This document shows, piece by piece, positions 27,882 through 36,394 of a stretch of DNA of 64,000 nucleotides. Origin of the DNA: Streptomyces ardesiacus (GTDB taxonomy: Bacteria; Actinomycetota; Actinomycetes; Streptomycetales; Streptomycetaceae); contig NZ_BEWC01000008.1 in NCBI RefSeq assembly GCF_003112575.1, positions 186,001-250,000 of the forward strand, in the 5' to 3' direction. The position numbers were made by a program, and so were the translations under genes. The notes beneath the pieces are model-generated. The model searched no databases, was not told where the DNA came from, and saw only the letters and a list, made by a program, of their open reading frames with translations. The first letter of the stretch is position 1. Each line of letters starts with the position of its first letter.

Positions 27882-27961
27882 CGCGCGGGAGGCGAAGAGA
27901 CCGCGCGGGAGGCAACGAGACGGGGCGGGAGGCGACGAGACGGGGCGAGGCGGCGAGGCGC
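27882..27961. repeat. Four imperfect 20-bp tandem repeats
   Basis: The unit CGCGCGGGAGGCGAAGAGAC and variants occur at 27882, 27902, 27922 and 27942, with 1-5 mismatches. They sit between the xylA terminator and the convergent SWIM gene's stop, in non-coding DNA. Confidence 0.8.
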
Positions 27962-27982
27962 AGGACGGGGAATCAGGGCCCG

Positions 27983-29251
27983 TCAGGGCTCGTCCCCCGC
28001 GCCGAGGGCCGCCGAGGCCAGAGCCGTCGCAGGATCCCGGGTGGCGCCGCCGACGGGGACCCACCGGCCGTGCTCCTCGCGGTACGGCCACCAGCGTCCG
28101 TCGCGGCCCAGGCGGAGCTGGTGCGGTGCGCCGACGACGGTCCACCGGTTGGCCCGCGCCCGCAACCGCGGCCGTTCGTCCTCCTCCCAGGCCGAATCGA
28201 GTGCCGCACGCGCGCGGGCGAGCGTGTCGCCCTCCACCGGCCACTCCTCCTCGAGCACGGACAGGGCGGCCGCGCCGCCGATCCGCCACGCGCGTACGGC
28301 GACGGCCAACTCCTCGCGTGTACGCCCCGATCCCTCGCCCAGTCGCCCCAGCACGTCCGGCCCGGGATCTCCCGCGGCCAGACGCACCGCGTCCTGTGTC
28401 ACGGTCGGCTCCGGTCCCACGTCCCGCCGGCCGAGGCCGCTGCTGAGGGCGTCGGCGAGCAGGCGGTGGGCCTCCGTCGCGGCCAGGGAGGCCAGAAGGG
28501 CCAGGCGTGCGGGGTCGACGCCGGGTGGGGGCGCCACCTCCGACTCCAGGGACGGTGGCACGCCCGGACCCTCGGGAAGACCGGGCGGCACGGGCAGCGG
28601 AGGCAGGACCTGCCCCGTCGCGTAGGCCTCGGCGGCGTCCACCCCCTCCGCCCGGGACGCGGCCTCCTTGCCGGGTGCGGAGCCGTGTGTCTGCAGAGCG
28701 TCGAGGACGACGCCGGCCGAGCGCCCCCGCATCAGCAGCAGCACGAAGGGGTCCTGGTCCAGCAGCCTGGCGACCTGGTAGCAGAGCGCCGCGGTGTGCC
28801 CGCAGTGGTCCCAGGCGCCGCAGTCGCACTCCGGTTCCAGGTCGCCCATGCCCGGCAGCAGATCGATGCCCGCCGCCGCGGCGTCCTCCACCAGATGCGG
28901 CGGCATGTCGCGGTCCAGCAGCGCCGCCACATGCGCGGACCGCTCGATCGCCATGTCGACAAAGCGGTCCCATTGGGTGTCGGAGAGCCGTTCCAGCAGC
29001 ACGTCGGCCCGGTGCGCCGTACGGTCCCGGTCCTGGACGACGGCGGTGATGCGTCCGGGCCGCACCGAGACCGCGCCGACCGCTCCCGCGCGCGCGAGGC
29101 GCCGGCCCGTCTTCACCTGAGCCGTGTCCATCGCCGCGTCCTCCAGCGCCTTGAGCCAGGCCCGGCCCCACCAGGTCTGCGCGAAGCCGCGTCCCTGTGC
29201 GGGCGGCAGTGCGACGAACGTCCGTTCCTCGTCGTTGTCGTACCGGGTCAT
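27983..29251 (-). CDS. SWIM zinc-finger protein
   Basis: A 422-residue protein with a SWIM motif CxCx5CxH (CDCGAWDHCGH, about residues 143-153), a zinc module implicated in DNA or protein binding. The N-terminal half (TWWGRAWLKALEDAAMD, RPGRITAVVQDRDR) matches the actinobacterial SWIM family that partners SNF2 helicases. The C-terminal part is Pro/Ala-rich and closes with RRDGRWWPYREEHGRW-like sequence. The start ATG overlaps the SNF2 stop by 4 bp, so the two are translationally coupled and probably act together in DNA repair or chromatin remodelling. The detailed function is not known. Confidence 0.88.
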   Translation of the reverse strand: MTRYDNDEERTFVALPPAQGRGFAQTWWGRAWLKALEDAAMDTAQVKTGRRLARAGAVGAVSVRPGRITAVVQDRDRTAHRADVLLERLSDTQWDRFVDMAIERSAHVAALLDRDMPPHLVEDAAAAGIDLLPGMGDLEPECDCGAWDHCGHTAALCYQVARLLDQDPFVLLLMRGRSAGVVLDALQTHGSAPGKEAASRAEGVDAAEAYATGQVLPPLPVPPGLPEGPGVPPSLESEVAPPPGVDPARLALLASLAATEAHRLLADALSSGLGRRDVGPEPTVTQDAVRLAAGDPGPDVLGRLGEGSGRTREELAVAVRAWRIGGAAALSVLEEEWPVEGDTLARARAALDSAWEEDERPRLRARANRWTVVGAPHQLRLGRDGRWWPYREEHGRWVPVGGATRDPATALASAALGAGDEP

Positions 29252-31986
29252 CGCGTGCCCCCTCGCAGCTCGACCAAGTCGGCCAGTTCCGCGTCCGTCA
29301 GTTCCGTGAGCGCTGCCTCACCCGCGCCCAGAACTGACTCGGCGAGTTCCTTCTTGCGGTTCAACAGCGCGGCGATGCGGTCCTCGACGGTCCCCTCCGT
29401 GATCATCCGGTGCACCTGGACGGGCTTGGTCTGGCCGATGCGGTAGGCGCGGTCCGTGGCCTGGGCCTCGACCGCCGGGTTCCACCAGCGGTCGTAGTGC
29501 ACGACGTGCTCCGCGCGCGTGAGGTTCAGCCCGGTGCCCGCGGCCTTCAGGGACAACAGGAAGACCGGGACCTCGCCGTCCTGGAACCGCCGTACCAGTG
29601 ACTCCCGAGCGGTGACGGGCGTGCCGCCGTGCAGGAACAGCGACGGCACGCCGCGCGCGGCCAGATGCTGTTCGAGGAGCCGCGCCATCTGCACGTACTG
29701 AGTGAAGACCAGCACGCTCGCCTCCTCGGCGAGGATCGTGTCCAGCAGTTCGTCCAGCAGCTCGAGCTTCCCGGAGCGGCCGGTGATCTTCGGCCGGTCC
29801 TCCTTGAGGAACTGGGCCGGGTGGTTGCAGATCTGTTTGAGGCTCGTCAGCAGCTTCACGATCATGCCGCGCCGCGCCATGTGGCCGGCCCCGGAGATCT
29901 CGGCGAGCGCCTCGCGCACGACCGCCTCGTACAGGCCCGCCTGCTCCGGGGTCAGCGCCACCGGATGGTCGGTCTCGGTCTTGGGCGGAAGCTCCGGCGC
30001 GATGCCGGGGTCCGACTTGCGGCGCCGCAGCAGGAAGGGCCGTACGAGCCGGGCCAGTCGCTCCGCCGCGGCCGGGTCCTGTCCGCCCTCGACGGCCTGG
30101 GCGTACTGCCGGCGGAAGGTGCCCAGGCGGCCCAGCAGTCCCGGGGTGGCCCAGTCGAGGACGGCCCACAGTTCCGAGAGGTTGTTCTCCACCGGTGTGC
30201 CGGTGAGCGCCACGCGGGCGCGTGCGCCGATGGACCGCAGCTGCCGCGCGGTCTCCGAGTACGGGTTCTTCACGTGCTGGGCCTCGTCCGCCACGACCAT
30301 GCCCCACGGCACGGCCGACAGCCGGCCGGTGTCCAGACGCATGGTGCCGTAGGTGGTCAGCACGAACTCGCCGTCCGCCAGGTCGTCGAGTCCGCGCCGG
30401 GGGCCGTGGAAGCGGCGCACCGGCGTGCCGGGCGCGAACCGCTCGATCTCCCGCTGCCAGTTGCCCATCAGGGAGGTCGGGCAGACCACCAGGGTGGGAC
30501 CCGCTGCGTCCCCGTCCGTCTGCCGGTGCAGATGCAGGGCGATCAGCGTGATGGTCTTGCCGAGCCCCATGTCGTCGGCGAGACAGCAGCCGAGCCCCAA
30601 GGACGTCATGCGCACGAGCCAGCCGAGACCGCGACGCTGGTAGTCGCGCAGCGTGGCGTCGAGGGCGGCGGGCTGCGCCACCGTCTCCTGCGACTCGGGG
30701 TCGGCGAGGCGCTCCCGCAGGGTCGCCAGCCACCCCGTGGGGCGCACCTCCACGCGGCGTCCGTCGACCTCTGCCGAGCCCGTCAGGGCCGCGGCGAGCG
30801 CGTCGACCGGCGTGACCTTGTGGTCCTGCCGGGCGCGGGCGCGGTGGGCCTCCTCGGGGTCGACGAGCACCCACTGGTCGCGCAGCCGCACGACGGGGCG
30901 GTCGGCCTCGGCGAGCCGGTCCAGCTCCTCGCGCGTGAGGCCCTGGCCGCCCACGGCGAACGTCCAGTTGAAGGCGAGCAGTGCGTCGGCGGACAGGAAC
31001 GACCGGCCGGCCCCCGACGCGGCCGCGCGGTGGGCCGGGTCGTCGTCGGGCGGTCCGACCTCGGCATGCTCGGTCAGGCCGCGGGCCAGCTCCCTCGGCC
31101 AGTGCACGTCGACCCCGGCACCGGCGAGCGCCCGGGACCCGGCCCCGAGAAGCTCGGTGATCTCCTCGTCGGTGAGCTCGACGGAGTCCGGTACGGCCGC
31201 CGACAGCAAGGGCGTGAGAGAGGGCCAGGCCCGGGCCGCCCGGCGCAGGGAGAGCAGGGCGTCCATCCGCGCGCGCGTGCCGAACGCGTCGCCCACCGTG
31301 CCGGCCCACACCTGGGCGGTGTCCGCGACGAGCGCGGGGTCGCTGACGCTGTGCACCTGCGGCACCACCCGGAACGTCGGCCGGGCGTCCGGGGAGGCCG
31401 ACGCCGGCAGCCCGCGCACTTCGATGCGCAGCGACAGCCGCACCCCCGTGTCGTGACCCGCGGCGACGTCCAGGGCCCAGTCCCGCAGTCCGGGCGACCG
31501 CCGGGGCTCCGCCGAGGCATAGGCGGGCCCGGCGGTCAGGAGTCCGGCGGCGGGGGAGCGGGGCAGCGTGTCCGCGACGGCGTCCAGGAAGGAGCGCACC
31601 AGGCGTTCCGGGTCGGGCAGTCGCAGGGGATCGCCGTCGTTCACCGGGACCGCGTGCGCCTCGGGCGGCATGGCCGCGGCGAGGTGGCGGATCCGCTCGG
31701 TCCCCTCCGCATCCAGGGGGCCGGCGCGCCAGACGTCGTGGTCGGCCGCGGAGAGTCCGGGAAGCAACAGGCCGCGCGCGACGAGGTGGAGCGCCTCGAG
31801 TGCGACCGCGCCCCAGAAGACCGACGCCCGGTGGCCGTCGGCGTCGGCACGCGCGCGTGTGAGCACGGGCAGGGCGGCACGTACCGGGATCAGCACCGCC
31901 GGCACGGTCACCGCTTCCACGCCGTCCCCGTCGGGCAGTACGACCGTCAGGTCTCCCGGGGTGCCCGACGGGTGCGTGCCGGGCAC
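29248..31986 (-). CDS. SNF2/HepA-type DEAD-like helicase
   Basis: A Swi2/Snf2 translocase of at least 912 residues. Conserved helicase motifs in order: DDMGLGKT (motif I), VVADEAQHVKN (II, DEAQ), LTGTPVENN (III), then the C-terminal lobe LVFTQYVQM (IV) and QATDRAYRIGQ (VI). A family N-terminal domain of about 450 residues precedes. The first canonical start is GTG 31986, but the same frame stays open to 32127 and encodes family-like residues (TTLAGCCAAFLPG, TVAFWRPDG), so the true start lies upstream at a non-standard codon or was mutated. It is coupled to the SWIM gene. Role: ATP-driven movement on double-stranded DNA. Confidence 0.9.
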   Translation of the reverse strand: MPGTHPSGTPGDLTVVLPDGDGVEAVTVPAVLIPVRAALPVLTRARADADGHRASVFWGAVALEALHLVARGLLLPGLSAADHDVWRAGPLDAEGTERIRHLAAAMPPEAHAVPVNDGDPLRLPDPERLVRSFLDAVADTLPRSPAAGLLTAGPAYASAEPRRSPGLRDWALDVAAGHDTGVRLSLRIEVRGLPASASPDARPTFRVVPQVHSVSDPALVADTAQVWAGTVGDAFGTRARMDALLSLRRAARAWPSLTPLLSAAVPDSVELTDEEITELLGAGSRALAGAGVDVHWPRELARGLTEHAEVGPPDDDPAHRAAASGAGRSFLSADALLAFNWTFAVGGQGLTREELDRLAEADRPVVRLRDQWVLVDPEEAHRARARQDHKVTPVDALAAALTGSAEVDGRRVEVRPTGWLATLRERLADPESQETVAQPAALDATLRDYQRRGLGWLVRMTSLGLGCCLADDMGLGKTITLIALHLHRQTDGDAAGPTLVVCPTSLMGNWQREIERFAPGTPVRRFHGPRRGLDDLADGEFVLTTYGTMRLDTGRLSAVPWGMVVADEAQHVKNPYSETARQLRSIGARARVALTGTPVENNLSELWAVLDWATPGLLGRLGTFRRQYAQAVEGGQDPAAAERLARLVRPFLLRRRKSDPGIAPELPPKTETDHPVALTPEQAGLYEAVVREALAEISGAGHMARRGMIVKLLTSLKQICNHPAQFLKEDRPKITGRSGKLELLDELLDTILAEEASVLVFTQYVQMARLLEQHLAARGVPSLFLHGGTPVTARESLVRRFQDGEVPVFLLSLKAAGTGLNLTRAEHVVHYDRWWNPAVEAQATDRAYRIGQTKPVQVHRMITEGTVEDRIAALLNRKKELAESVLGAGEAALTELTDAELADLVELRGGTR

Positions 31987-32198
31987 TTCGCCGTCGGGCC
32001 GCCAGAACGCGACCGTGCCCGTGCGGTCCGGGTCTCCGGGGAGGAAGGCGGCACAGCAGCCGGCGAGTGTGGTGATCTCGGACGGGGTGGGGAAAGCGTT
32101 CTGTACGGCGATGGCGATGGCGATTCCTCAAATTTGATCAGTCGGGATGCGGCGGCCGATGGTATCCGATCGGGGTGGGTTCAGATTGAGATTTAGAC

Positions 32199-32212
32199 GT
32201 GATATGGGTCAC
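32199..32212. promoter_or_regulatory. Crp-like site GTG-N6-GTCAC
   Basis: GTGATATGGGTCAC fits the Streptomyces Crp consensus GTG(N6)GNCAC exactly and is an inverted repeat GTGA-N6-TCAC. It lies in a locally AT-rich stretch between the SNF2 gene (minus) and the small membrane protein (plus), about 190 bp upstream of the latter. A chance match is possible. Confidence 0.4.
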
Positions 32213-32400
32213 GCTTCGAGGGGAGGGTTGCTCCGGTGCCCCTCCGGAATCGGTCGCCGACGAGTGCTCGGCCGTCGAGTTCTCGGGGGTCTCTGGGGGT
32301 CGGCCCTCAGGGGGTTCTCAGGGTCGGGGTGCGGAACCGCGGGGAGCGCGAACCCGTTCTCAGGACAGAGAGCGGCAGTGGCCGCGAAGGAGGCGACACC

Positions 32401-32583
32401 ATGTCGAACAACGCCAAGGTCGCAGCAGGAGGAGTGGCGGTCGGGCTCATCCTGCTGATCTGGCTGCCCTGGTGGGCGGCCCTGCTGATAGTCCTGGGAG
32501 TCCCGGCCGCCGCCTACCTCGCCCTGGACCCCTCGCAGCGGCGCAGGCTGCGTCGTGTCTCGCGCAGGGAGATAGGCCGTTGA
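32401..32583 (+). CDS. Small hydrophobic membrane protein
   Basis: A 60-residue protein, MSNNAKVAAGGVAVGLILLIWLPWWAALLIV in outline, with one or two membrane segments (about 8-46) joined at a Pro-Trp-Trp turn, and a basic C-terminal tail RRRLRRVSRREIGR facing the cytoplasm. AAGGAGG precedes the ATG at proper spacing, which supports it as a real gene. No family function is known. Longer in-frame starts upstream give Arg/Gly-rich sequence and are rejected. Confidence 0.75.
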   Translation: MSNNAKVAAGGVAVGLILLIWLPWWAALLIVLGVPAAAYLALDPSQRRRLRRVSRREIGR

Positions 32584-32683
32584 GGCGCTGACGCCGCGCC
32601 GGCCCCTCGTAGCGCGGGAGCGCGGCGTCCGGGACCCCTCGGGTGAGGAGCGGCGCGGTGGGAGCCGGGCAGGCCGTCCCTGC

Positions 32684-33607
32684 TCAGCTCGGCCGCACGG
32701 CCATCCTGTCGAGGGCGGCCAGGAGCCCCGGCAGCGACGGTCCGCGGCCCACCGGCAGCACCTCGCCGGGTTCCTCGTCGAGCAGGATGAACGCGATGTC
32801 GTCGGTCCTGGCGACGAGTGACCAGCCGGGGCCGTCCGCGCGCAGCGTCCGCGCGTCCCCCGGTGCGAACGAGGACCGCACCCGGCCGAGCGGCGGCGGC
32901 GTGTCGACGTAGGCACGGGCTTCCGCGAGAACCCGCCGGACGCCTTCGTGTCCGGAGGGCCCCGCGCCGTTCCCGTCGTCCGCGGCCGTAACCGTGGCCT
33001 CGTCCGCGAGCTCGGCCCGTGCGGCTTCGCCGGTGCCCGCGTCGCCTTCCCCGCTGACGTCGGGGGTGCCGGCCGCCGAACCGGCGCCTCCGTCGGGCGT
33101 GGGGAATTCCGCGTCGTCGATCTGCTCCCGCCACTGCGCCCACTGCAGGGCGATCTCGTCGGCCCCCAGCCGCCGCTGGGCCGGGCCCCAGACGGTGGTG
33201 TCCGGCGGACGCAGCGCGGGCTGGTCGGCGGACTCGGGTCCCGGATCGTGCGGCACGGGCACGCCGGGTGCCGCCACCGCGACCGCGAGGGGCCAGCCGG
33301 GCAGCGCGGTGACGACCGTGCGCTCGTCCGGAGACAGGTCGTACTCCATGCCGCAGTCCCAGGACGCCACGGCGACCGCGACCAGTGAGACGTCGTCGAC
33401 GACGACGGTCCACCGGGCGCCGTCCCCGTCCTGACCGAGCACCAGGCCGTAGCCGTCGGCCAGCGGGGGGAGACCGAGCGCGGCGCACGCCTCCGGGTAG
33501 TCGTCGCCGAGCACACTCGGGAACTTCGCCGGCGTCAGCAGTACCGCCGTGAGTATGTAGAGCGCATCGTCCGCGGCGGCGACGGTGTCCTCGTCCGTCC
33601 CGGCCAT
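32684..33607 (-). CDS. Conserved hypothetical protein
   Basis: A 307-residue acidic protein with no recognised domain. The first 150 residues look folded (ALYILTAVLLTPAKFPSVLG, WTVVVDDVSLVAVAVASWDCGMEY), followed by an acidic Ala/Gly/Asp linker (about 185-225) and a second folded part (GWSLVARTDDIAFILLDEEPGEVLP). No signal peptide or membrane segment. ATG 33607 follows GGGGAGG; an ATG 12 codons upstream (33643) is also open. Codon use is fully Streptomyces-like. Function unknown. Confidence 0.7.
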   Translation of the reverse strand: MAGTDEDTVAAADDALYILTAVLLTPAKFPSVLGDDYPEACAALGLPPLADGYGLVLGQDGDGARWTVVVDDVSLVAVAVASWDCGMEYDLSPDERTVVTALPGWPLAVAVAAPGVPVPHDPGPESADQPALRPPDTTVWGPAQRRLGADEIALQWAQWREQIDDAEFPTPDGGAGSAAGTPDVSGEGDAGTGEAARAELADEATVTAADDGNGAGPSGHEGVRRVLAEARAYVDTPPPLGRVRSSFAPGDARTLRADGPGWSLVARTDDIAFILLDEEPGEVLPVGRGPSLPGLLAALDRMAVRPS

Positions 33608-33837
33608 CCCAGCCTCCCCATCGGTTCGTCCAATGGCGGGCACCCTAGTGCGCCCGGGAAGCCCTTGTCACGACTTCCAGACGCACCCGAGCTGCAGCTT
33701 TCCGGTTGGACGGGGGCGAAACGACCACACGGCACAGGGGAGCGCGGTTCGGTCGTTCGCCGCCTCCCCCTTGTCTGTGGGTGCATCTCCGGCTACTCAA
33801 CGTAGAGTTGGAGCCCCGACGGCAGAAGGGGGCGGCC

Positions 33838-34743
33838 ATGCTGCGGCGCTTCGAACTACTGGCACGGATCCGGGACATGGATCCCTACGAGGACGCCTCC
33901 GAGATCTATCGGCTGTCCTCGGCCTACGAGTTCCCCTGGGACTTCGCCCGCGCCCTGGAACTGGCGCTCTACCGCACCTACGCCGTGCCGAGCATCGGCC
34001 GACTGCTCGCCGAAACGGCCGAGTTCACCGAGAGACCACAGAAGCGGTACGACGACACGGCGCTGCTGCTCGACGCCGTCGTCGAGCACGGCTTCGACAG
34101 CGAGCAGGGCCGCACGGCGATCCGGCGCATCAACCGGATGCACCGCAGCTACGACATCAGCAACGACGACATGCGCTACGTGCTGTGCACGTTCGTCGTG
34201 ATCCCCAAACGCTGGATCGACGCCTACGGGTGGCGCCGGATGTCGCGCCACGAGACGGTCGCCTCGGCCGTCCACTACCGCACGCTGGGACGGCACATGG
34301 GCATCAAGGACATCCCCGGTTCCTACGAGGAGTTCGAAGCCTGCCTCGACGCCTACGAGGAGGCCCACTTCGCCCGGGACGAGGGCGGGCGCCGTGTCTC
34401 CGACGCCACACTGGACCTCATGGCCTCCTGGTATCCGCGCCCGCTCGCACCGCTCCTGCGCGCCGGGACGCTCGCCCTGCTCGACGACCCCCTCCTGCGC
34501 GCCTTCGGCTACGCCGCGCCGAGCCCCGTCACCCGTGCGCTCGTGCGCCGCGCGGTCAGGCTGCGCGGGCGCGCGGTCCGTCTGCTGCCGCCGAGGAGTG
34601 CTCCGCATCATGCCCGTCAGAACAGGGAGATCAAGGGCTATCCGAACGGCTACCGGCTCGCGGAGCTGGGCACCCACCCGGTCCCCGGTCTCCGGGGCTG
34701 TCCGGTCCGCCACGTCGACACACAGGCGGACTCCGTGGGCTGA
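33838..34743 (+). CDS. MpaB-type oxygenase (DUF2236 family)
   Basis: A 301-residue protein of the ER-bound oxygenase MpaB / latex-clearing-protein superfamily, haem-dependent oxygenases acting on hydrophobic substrates. Family features are an N-terminal FPWDFARALELALYRTYAVPSIGRLL, TERPQKRYDDT, the conserved INRMHRSYDISNDDMRYVL, with its histidine a likely haem ligand, and YGWRRMSRHE. It is an uncoupled single gene; weak AAGGGGGC precedes ATG 33838. The substrate is not evident. The C-terminus (about 225-265) is rich in Arg. Confidence 0.8.
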   Translation: MLRRFELLARIRDMDPYEDASEIYRLSSAYEFPWDFARALELALYRTYAVPSIGRLLAETAEFTERPQKRYDDTALLLDAVVEHGFDSEQGRTAIRRINRMHRSYDISNDDMRYVLCTFVVIPKRWIDAYGWRRMSRHETVASAVHYRTLGRHMGIKDIPGSYEEFEACLDAYEEAHFARDEGGRRVSDATLDLMASWYPRPLAPLLRAGTLALLDDPLLRAFGYAAPSPVTRALVRRAVRLRGRAVRLLPPRSAPHHARQNREIKGYPNGYRLAELGTHPVPGLRGCPVRHVDTQADSVG

Positions 34744-34802
34744 ACCGAAGTCCCGGAAAACCACGAGGCGTCCACCGTGGCCGTGACCGGACGGGGAACG
34801 AC

Positions 34803-35402
34803 TCAGCCCGCGCGGACCGCCAGGGCCAGGAAGCGGGCGTCCTCGTCGTCATACGCCGTCATGTCCCACCCGGAACCGGCCAGCAGCGGACGGAGATTGG
34901 CCTCGGCCCGCAGGTCGTCCGGAGTGAGCTGCCGGCCCTGCCGGGCCGCGAGCGCCGCCCGGCCGACCGGGTGGAAGAGTGCCAGCACACCACCGGGACG
35001 CACGACGCGCGCCAGCTCCCGCAGATTCCCGGCCGGGTCGGGCAGGTGCGCGACGAGACCCGCCGCGAACACCGCGTCGAGCGACCGCGAGCGCAACGGC
35101 AGCGCGGCCACGTCGGTCAGCAGCAGCCGCCCCTCACGGTCCCTCCCGGCCCGTACGGCGGCCTCGAGCATCGCAGGCGTCAGGTCGGCGCCCACGACCA
35201 GCCCCGACCGCCCGACGGCCGCACGCAACGGGGGCAGGGCGCGCCCGGTGCCGCATCCGGCGTCGAGCACGCGATCACCCTCCCGGAGCCCCAGTCGGGC
35301 GACCGCGGCCGCGTAGGCCGGTCCGTCGTCGGGGAACCGGCGGTCCCAGTCGGCGGCCCGGGAGCCGAAGAATTCCTGGACGTGTGTGTGGTCGTCGCTC
35401 AT
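34803..35402 (-). CDS. Class I SAM-dependent methyltransferase
   Basis: A 199-residue methyltransferase with a UbiE/COQ5-like core. Motif I is VLDAGCGTGRALP (about residue 45), the acidic residue after beta-2 is in VVGADLTPAML, motif II-like LDAVFAAGLVAHLPDP, and post-motif VVRPGGVLALFHPVG. The start used is ATG 35402 (MSDDHTHVQEFFGSRAADWD); an ATG three codons upstream (35411) is equally possible. No neighbour suggests its acceptor. It converges with the MpaB gene, 59 bp apart. Confidence 0.85.
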   Translation of the reverse strand: MSDDHTHVQEFFGSRAADWDRRFPDDGPAYAAAVARLGLREGDRVLDAGCGTGRALPPLRAAVGRSGLVVGADLTPAMLEAAVRAGRDREGRLLLTDVAALPLRSRSLDAVFAAGLVAHLPDPAGNLRELARVVRPGGVLALFHPVGRAALAARQGRQLTPDDLRAEANLRPLLAGSGWDMTAYDDEDARFLALAVRAG

Positions 35403-35555
35403 GCCTCGCATGATCCCCCGGGGCGCACGGAAGATGCGGCAGCGCACATGTTCGAGCGTGACGCGATCGTTCCAGCACCCCTCTGTGTCAGATAGCAGCA
35501 CCTTTCGAAATGCGCCCCCGTTGTGTGCCCGCTCCCGGACTACCGTCCCGGGGCC

Positions 35556-36335
35556 ATGGGACACCTGGACCACGCCGCCCTCGGGTGGCTGACCCCCGCG
35601 CTGTCGTACGCGATGGCCTGTACCGGTGCGGCCCTCGGGCTGCGCTGCACCGTGCGCGCCCTGGCCGCCACCGGACGCACGCGCCGCAACTGGCTCCTGA
35701 CCGCGGCCTCGGCGATCGGCACGGGCATCTGGACGATGCACTTCGTCGCCATGCTCGGTTTCCGGGTCGGCGGCACCGACATCCGCTACGACGTACCGCT
35801 CACCCTCGTGAGTCTGCTCGTCGCCGTACTCGTCGTCTGCGCCGGTGTCTTCGCCGTCGGATACGGCCGCAACCGTGTGCGAGCACTTCTGTTCGGCGGT
35901 CTCACCACGGGGCTCGGCGTCGCGAGCATGCACTATCTCGGCATGGCGGCCATGCGCCTGCACGGCGAGGTGCGCTACGACCCCGTGCGCGTGGGACTCT
36001 CCGTGCTCATAGCCGTGGCGGCCGCCACCGCGGCCCTGTGGGCCGCGCTCAACACCGAGTCACCCCTCGCGGTCACGCTCGCCTCGCTGATCATGGGAGC
36101 GGCGGTGAGCAGCATGCACTACACGGGCATGTTCGCGGTCGGCGTGCGGGTCACGCCCTCCGGCGAAACGCTGCCCGGGGCCACGGCGATGCAGTTCATC
36201 TTCCCCCTCGCCGTCGGCCTCGGGTCCTACCTCTTTCTGACCTCGGCCTTCGTCGCGCTGTCGCCGACGGCAGGAGGACCCGGGGCGTCCGCCCCGGCCC
36301 GGCCGAACCAGCCCACCGGGACCACCGCTCCGTAA
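35556..36335 (+). CDS. MHYT-domain membrane sensor
   Basis: A 259-residue integral membrane protein with about seven segments and the three copies of the MHYT signature: WTMHFVAM (about residue 57), SMHYLGMAAM (about 125) and SMHYTGMFAV (about 188). Met/His pairs are thought to bind copper and sense redox gases such as O2, CO or NO at the outer face. There is no attached GGDEF or kinase domain, so it must signal through a partner. It lies 59 bp upstream of cvnA on the same strand, suggesting it feeds the conservon. A GTG at 35523 is an alternative start. Confidence 0.9.
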   Translation: MGHLDHAALGWLTPALSYAMACTGAALGLRCTVRALAATGRTRRNWLLTAASAIGTGIWTMHFVAMLGFRVGGTDIRYDVPLTLVSLLVAVLVVCAGVFAVGYGRNRVRALLFGGLTTGLGVASMHYLGMAAMRLHGEVRYDPVRVGLSVLIAVAAATAALWAALNTESPLAVTLASLIMGAAVSSMHYTGMFAVGVRVTPSGETLPGATAMQFIFPLAVGLGSYLFLTSAFVALSPTAGGPGASAPARPNQPTGTTAP

Positions 36336-36394
36336 CGGCGGATCCGGGCGTCAGGGCCCGACGACAGCGCACCGACGTCCCGAACGAGGAAACC

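Noticed and set aside
29318-32131. 937-codon minus-strand frame overlapping the SNF2 gene
   Set aside because: Arg/Gly/Pro-rich shadow; the SNF2 motifs lie in the other frame.
35510-36394. In-frame extension of cvnA over the MHYT gene
   Set aside because: The MHYT gene occupies this stretch in another frame with clear family motifs; cvnA has its own GAGGAA and ATG at 36395.
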